Positions 59,201-64,000 of a stretch of DNA of 64,000 nt are shown here, piece after piece. Positions within the stretch are counted from its first letter, which is position 1, and each line of letters starts with the position of its first letter. Below the pieces are notes generated by a model. The model saw only the letters and a program-made list of their open reading frames with translations, made no database searches and was not told the origin of the DNA. The position numbers and the translations under genes were made by a program. This DNA comes from Lucifuga dentata (Eukaryota; Chordata; Actinopteri; Ophidiiformes; Bythitidae): contig VXCM01000503.1 in NCBI GenBank assembly GCA_014773175.1, positions 594,625 to 658,624 of the forward strand, in the 5' to 3' direction.

Positions 59201-60384
59201 GCTCAGTTATCACTCAGTTATAAGTACATGCTTCTATATTTCTTTTTCTCCATCTGTTGTATTTTCCATTTCTATCACTTCATCTCTCAATCATCAAATC
59301 CATTCCTCTCCATCCTTGTAGTCTTGCTTACCTTTAAACACCCTCAGCCATGGCACTTCCATTTATCCTGGGTGCATTGAGGTGCATTGAACCGCCAGAT
59401 AGAATTAACACACCATGAGTGTTTTAATCACTGTTTTTCACCATTCCTGCTTATAGTTGCTTCAACATGTTCCACATTGCTTGATTTAATTTCACTTCTT
59501 CAGTGAGTTCCATATAGTGACTGTTTAAGCTACAAGTCGAGACCTAAATGACATGACACACACCATTGGCTGTTAATTGACTTATAAGCTGGCCTCTCGA
59601 CAAATGTGGACTGCTGCAAACAGTTCCTATAAGATAAGTATTGCTCTCTGCTTCCTTCTGCCCTCTTTTCAAAGTTTCTATTGTTATTTTTAGTGAGAAA
59701 CAATGATGGGCAGCTGTTCTAACAAGCTACATAATAATGAACAGAAAACTTTACAAAAACTTTAAATGTGCAAATGGAAAGATTAGCATTTTGACTTCCA
59801 GCACTCTGCTATTTAACAGGAACACTGGTAAGCTTTGCATGGTTCAGGATGGCCATTGACAATCTGTGTTCAACATTTAATAAATCAATGGGTTTGTTTT
59901 TTTAAGTTTAAAAGCATTGCCATGCTTTATGCACAGCAGTTTAGGTTAGCAGTTTAGGTTTGGGGTCAGTAAATATGGAGTTACCGTATGTTTAAAGTAT
60001 CATAGCACTGTATTTCTGGGAAGTATTTATTCCTGACACTGTTCTTACTTTTTTTTTTTTTTAAATAAATGCGATTCTATTCTGTAACTTTTTATCTCTT
60101 TTATTTTTAAGTGGCAAATCTCAGCACATGCAAGCCAAAGACCAAATTTACCAAATTTCTTTTGTCCACAAAAAGTGACTTTTTAAATTTGAAAGTTAGA
60201 ACCTGCACTTTTTCAGGTATATAATATACAAAACTTTTAAAAATACACATGGGCACAGACTGCAGATTTACATGAAACTGTAATTCTTGTCTATTTTCAC
60301 TGGTCTGATTTTACAAACTAGGTCTGTTCCTGTGCTTCTGCTATCCTTTCTTCCTCTTCTCTCTCGTCTCCCTGTTCCTCTCAG
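59201..60384. other. No gene seen
   Basis: AT-rich unique DNA before the candidate microexon. Confidence 0.45.
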
Positions 60385-60411
60385 TCCCTCACTCTGGAAG
60401 TCTTACAACAG
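60385..60411 (+). CDS. Candidate 27-nt microexon
   Basis: A long pyrimidine tract (about 60345-60383) ends in TCTCAG at 60379-60384, followed by 27 nt and then a GTTAGA donor at 60412. The length is a multiple of three and holds no stop in the phase left by exon 3 (phase 2), so it could be a cassette microexon of the same gene. The tract lies in generally pyrimidine-rich DNA and the donor is only moderate, so a chance match is quite possible. Confidence 0.25.
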
Positions 60412-61940
60412 GTTAGAATATTACTTTGACCTCCTTCCAGTATGGTCATGATTGCAAATATAGTATGTTACAGCGAAGGGAAGTAAAGTGGCACTGCACT
60501 GCCAATTTAAAGCTTTCTCTTTGAATTGACTGCAGAGGGAACAATTAGATGATAAAATCCTTTTTATTTCTGAATAATATTGCCATAGCCTGGCTCAAGA
60601 CCATAAAAAAGAGAGGACAAAACACACCATGAACGGTTTAAAGCAATCAAACTAAACAATGAGGAGTGGGTAGTCCATCAGTGAGATCATGGGTGTTGCA
60701 TGCGTGTATGTGTCTGTAAAGTGAGAGTTGGGTAAATAAAGCAAAATTAAACAGTCAAACCAACCCTGTCCCTGGCCAGGAAAAAGAACAGGGAAAGGGA
60801 GGTGTAAATTGGAATGCAAGCTTAAGTGAGCAGAGAGAGGGAGAAAGAAAATCCCAGAGACCTTATGGGTTTATGCCAAGTTGCGAGTGCAGAACGTTGT
60901 GAATGCAGGATTTCTGACTTCCAACCTGGATAAGTAAAAGAAAATGCCACATCAACTCTGAATTCCAATTAGGAAAATATGACAAGCTTTCCCAACCCTG
61001 AGTTCAGTATTGACATCATTTCAACCATGACCGGTGACACCATAAACAGTCATTTGTCTATTTAGAAATGAAGGTTTTGATGCATTTTGTTTAAATCAAT
61101 CAGCATACCGAGTAACAGGTTAAATAAATAATAATGCAGCTATTTTGAAAAGGTAAATGGCTCATAAATATTAAAACTTCTTTTTAACAGACAGAGCAAA
61201 CAAAACAAGAGTTTTCATGGAAGCATTCATGTAGTCTCCCCACTTTGTTTAGCTCAAACGCACGGTGGTCGTAAATGACATAATTCTGAGTTATGACTTC
61301 CCAGTTCTGAGGTACAATGGTTGCAGCATTAGAGACCCGCCCACTGCTCCTTCAGGAGACCCGCTGCAGTCTCCTGAAGGAGCCTCGAAATAGAGCTTTA
61401 GATTAAACACTGGAAGGAAACACCGATTAAAGCTGGGCCGTGACAATATTCAATACATCAGTAGATTTAATGAATACATTTTAGAATTATACATTCCAGT
61501 TTCCATGTGTAGTCCTGAAATGTGAATAAAAATATATTTATACATTATTCAATACCAGATAATTAAGGAACATTCTGTAGTTAAATACAAAAATCATCAA
61601 CTTTCTAGCATCTCCTCTCATCTCATTTCTTCTGAACAGCATCTCCATCACCCCACTCTTTCTCCTTGCTCTCATCTTTTCCACACTGTCTCTGACTCAG
61701 ATTGAAGCCTTCACTCCATCAATCTCGCCACTGCTAAACTATGATTTTTTTTTTCAGCTGCTAATCTGTTTTCATTTTATCCAACCCCATTATCCCTTTG
61801 TCATTTGATTGTACAGTTATTATGTGAGTGTGTGCATGTGTGTGTTTGTGCGCGCATGCATTTGTGCATGCAAGTTGACTTAAGTAGCAGTGGCAAATTT
61901 TAAACAAATGGTGTCATCATTAGACCCCTGTTGACTAACC
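60412..61940. other. No gene seen; weak MITE-like ends
   Basis: GTGAATGCAGGATTTCTGAC near 60899 and GGTTGCAGCATTAGAG near 61319 are weakly similar to the ends of the 39706-40510 MITE, so a decayed relative may lie between them. Confidence 0.3.
61347..61382. repeat. Perfect 14-bp hairpin, GC-rich
   Basis: CTCCTTCAGGAGAC and GTCTCCTGAAGGAG are perfect inverted repeats around an 8-nt loop CCGCTGCA. Function unknown; it lies next to a GGTTGCAGCATTAGAG motif resembling the TGCTGCAT ends of the intron-2 MITE family. Confidence 0.85.
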
Positions 61941-61941
61941 C

Positions 61942-62083
61942 ACACACACACACACACACACACATGGAGGTGGTCCCCTGCTAATGACCAGAGTCACCAT
62001 GCTGTCTCTTCATTAGCCTTTATACGCCTTCAGCTACATCATGAAAATCATTACAGCAGCTTTGCCATTTAAGACACCCACAG

Positions 62084-62117
<34 letters not shown>

Positions 62118-62166
62118 GTATGGAATAGATGGACAAAAACACACCATTCACATACATCTATGTGGT

Positions 62167-62207
<41 letters not shown>
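61942..62207. repeat. (CA)n, (TA)n and (GA)n arrays
   Basis: (CA)n at 61942-61964, (CA)n(TA)n at about 62083-62117 and (GA)n at 62167-62207. Confidence 0.95.
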
Positions 62208-62208
<1 letters not shown>

Positions 62209-64000
62209 ATGAATGAGAAGTACTAGTTGGTTGTTATCCATTTCCATCAGGTTGTTGTTCTTCTTCAATGCATTTTATCACCGTGGCAACTGTCACTTCA
62301 GCGTGTTTGTGTGGAGGTGATGGGAAGTCAAGATTCGTTGTTCCATTAAAATGTTAAGTGTGTGCGTGTGTGTATGTGTGTGTACTTGTGTGAGTGTGTG
62401 AAAAAACTTCAAGGAGAAAGAGAAAATGTAGCACTGCTGTTGAAACAAGAACACAAGATCGTACGTGACCATGAGGAGCCTGTAATAAATTTTTGTATTG
62501 GATCTTTTCTTCTTCCACCACGTTTTCATCACCATCAGTGGAAATTTTTCTTCCAGATGCTCTAATGAAGGCTGAATTGCTAAAAATCTTGTATCCATGG
62601 CGTAAATCAATAAAAAATAATTGAAGTCGGTTTCATAATCACCAACTTTTTCCAAAAATGATACCTCATCATACTTCATATGATTGAGGGACAAGGACGT
62701 AAAGGGTGGAGGGGGAGTGGAGCTGAGCTGGTGTGTGTGTGTTGGTAAGTGGGAGTGACTCAGAGTGTTTTTGTCAAGGAGAGAACATTATTTACCTGCA
62801 ACCAAAGCAATGACACATAATTCAGCAGAGATGAGAAATGTTGTTCAATATTTAAAGAATACAATGGCTTTCTAATACACTGGTGTGCATAATGCAGCAT
62901 AATGCAGCATAACACACATAAGATAATGCATGTTTGCTTAAGCCTCAGCTCCAGGCAATTTCACCAAACATGATTCATCTCTCCCTCCCTCCCTCTCTTT
63001 CTCTCTCTGTACTTACTGTATCTATCTAGCTATTGATGTGGCATTAGTTCTCAAGTTTTGTCTGTGTATTCTGTAAGTGTGTTTTTTTTTTTTTTTTNTT
63101 TTTTTTTTTTTTTGTGTATTTGTGTGTATGAGTGCGTATTGTGTGTGGGCACATCCAAAGCCTTCTGCAGTTCTCCTTTGCTGCACTTGATGAGGTAGTG
63201 AGCACTTTTTCATTATGAGTTTCTTTTCAATGCCTCATGTGGAAGATCACATACTCACCCACTCATTCAAACACACACACATGGACACACAGAAAGACAC
63301 ACAAAAAAAGCACACACCTTCAGATACTCCTCATATGTACTCCTCATTTCTGCATGGGTTCGGAAAGTTCCAACTTTCTAGAAAATTCTTCAGCTTTACT
63401 CAGGGAGTAGGTCCTTCATTGTCTATGTGTAGATGAGTGTGTGTGCATGTGTGTATACAGTAAGTGTGTTTCTGTGTATGTACTTAATGGCTATGTTTCT
63501 GTATTGTGCATGCTTTTGTGTGTGTGTGGGTAATATGTGCTTGTGCATTTTTATGCAAGTGTTTGCTAGTGCATTCCCAGTGTGTGTGTGTGTGTGTCTT
63601 CATGATCTTTTGACACTATCGCTTTGAGCTCCACCGCTGGTCCAGCAGTAAAAGCTGCTTCCCCTCTGGGAGGCAGCATGACAGTAAAAGCCTTTCCCAC
63701 TCTGACCCTCTCAACCTTTCACCAACAAATTAATACCGATACAAGAGTGAGATGAAGTAAGCAAAAAAAAAGTGTGGATAAGAATATCTAGGTGAGAAAG
63801 AGGGAAAGGTGTGATAGAGAAGCAGGAAAGAAAAGAAGGTGGAGGAAACATAGTCTGGAAATATTTTATTATATTTATTATGTTTTATATGTTTGATTTT
63901 TGTTTGTTATATCTTGGCAGTTGAGAGCTGAGAAGTTTTCTTTGTTTGTTCCTCTTTTTTGTTTTGATTTTATGTTGCACCATGAGCTTGTTTTTTGGTA
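62208..64000. other. No gene seen
   Basis: A minus-strand frame (62293-62694; about 88 non-repetitive codons including EHLEEKFPLMVMKTWW) is open but unrecognised; it runs into a CA array. The rest is TG-rich and pyrimidine-rich DNA with an N in poly(T) at 63098. Confidence 0.4.

Overview
This window looks like non-coding, repeat-rich genomic DNA from a teleost fish. The call rests on AT-rich sequence with very dense (TG)n, (GA)n and (CT)n microsatellites, L2-type LINE tails, a LINE C-terminus of a type abundant in ray-finned fish, hAT, PIF/Harbinger, Tc1/mariner-like and TTAA-flanked elements, and spliceosomal exon signals. I see no bacterial genes, rRNA, tRNA gene or CRISPR array. Almost every open reading frame in the window is either a microsatellite read-through or part of a transposon.

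The one convincing host gene is on the + strand. It has a CpG-containing, GC-richer 5' segment at about 37.2-37.5 kb. A short coding exon starts at the ATG at 37498 and ends at a GTAAGA donor. A second exon lies at 37828-37918 and a third at 47612-47682. All three have good splice sites, their phases agree, and the joined frame stays open for 65 codons. I do not recognise the protein; the gene continues beyond exon 3, probably out of the window. A possible 27-nt microexon lies at 60385-60411. A weaker minus-strand coding remnant (44071-43802), with one in-frame stop, may be a decayed gene.

Layout. 0-3 kb: an interspersed repeat with a pogo-like MITE inserted in it, then a TTAA-flanked element. 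3-13 kb: microsatellites, a small TTAA element and a hAT remnant (8.2-9.0 kb). 12.9-18.3 kb: an LTR-like block, an L2 LINE end, another copy of the first repeat, and a tRNA-SINE-like repeat that hosts a TG array. 20-22.5 kb: an unusually dense microsatellite cluster. 22.9-25.8 kb: LINE tails and a hAT element with a broken BED-finger transposase on the minus strand. 28 kb: a (TCTCC)n array around a 137-N gap. 30-35.6 kb: two related CACTG-ended elements, one holding a long inverted repeat, and a TTAA element split by a 1.3-kb hAT with a perfect 8-bp target duplication. 36.2-37.1 kb: a TA-flanked element directly upstream of the gene. 37.2-47.7 kb: the gene and its long second intron, which holds a MITE with a nested retroposon. 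46-51.7 kb: an LTR-like block, a TTAA element, the third copy of the first repeat and a LINE split by a hAT. 52.5-53.9 kb: a PIF/Harbinger relic. 56-64 kb: a Tc1-like end, another TTAA element and simple repeats.

The assembly has a clear technical signature. Single Ns are flanked on both sides by identical copies of about 62-67 bp, so lengths across those sites are inflated.
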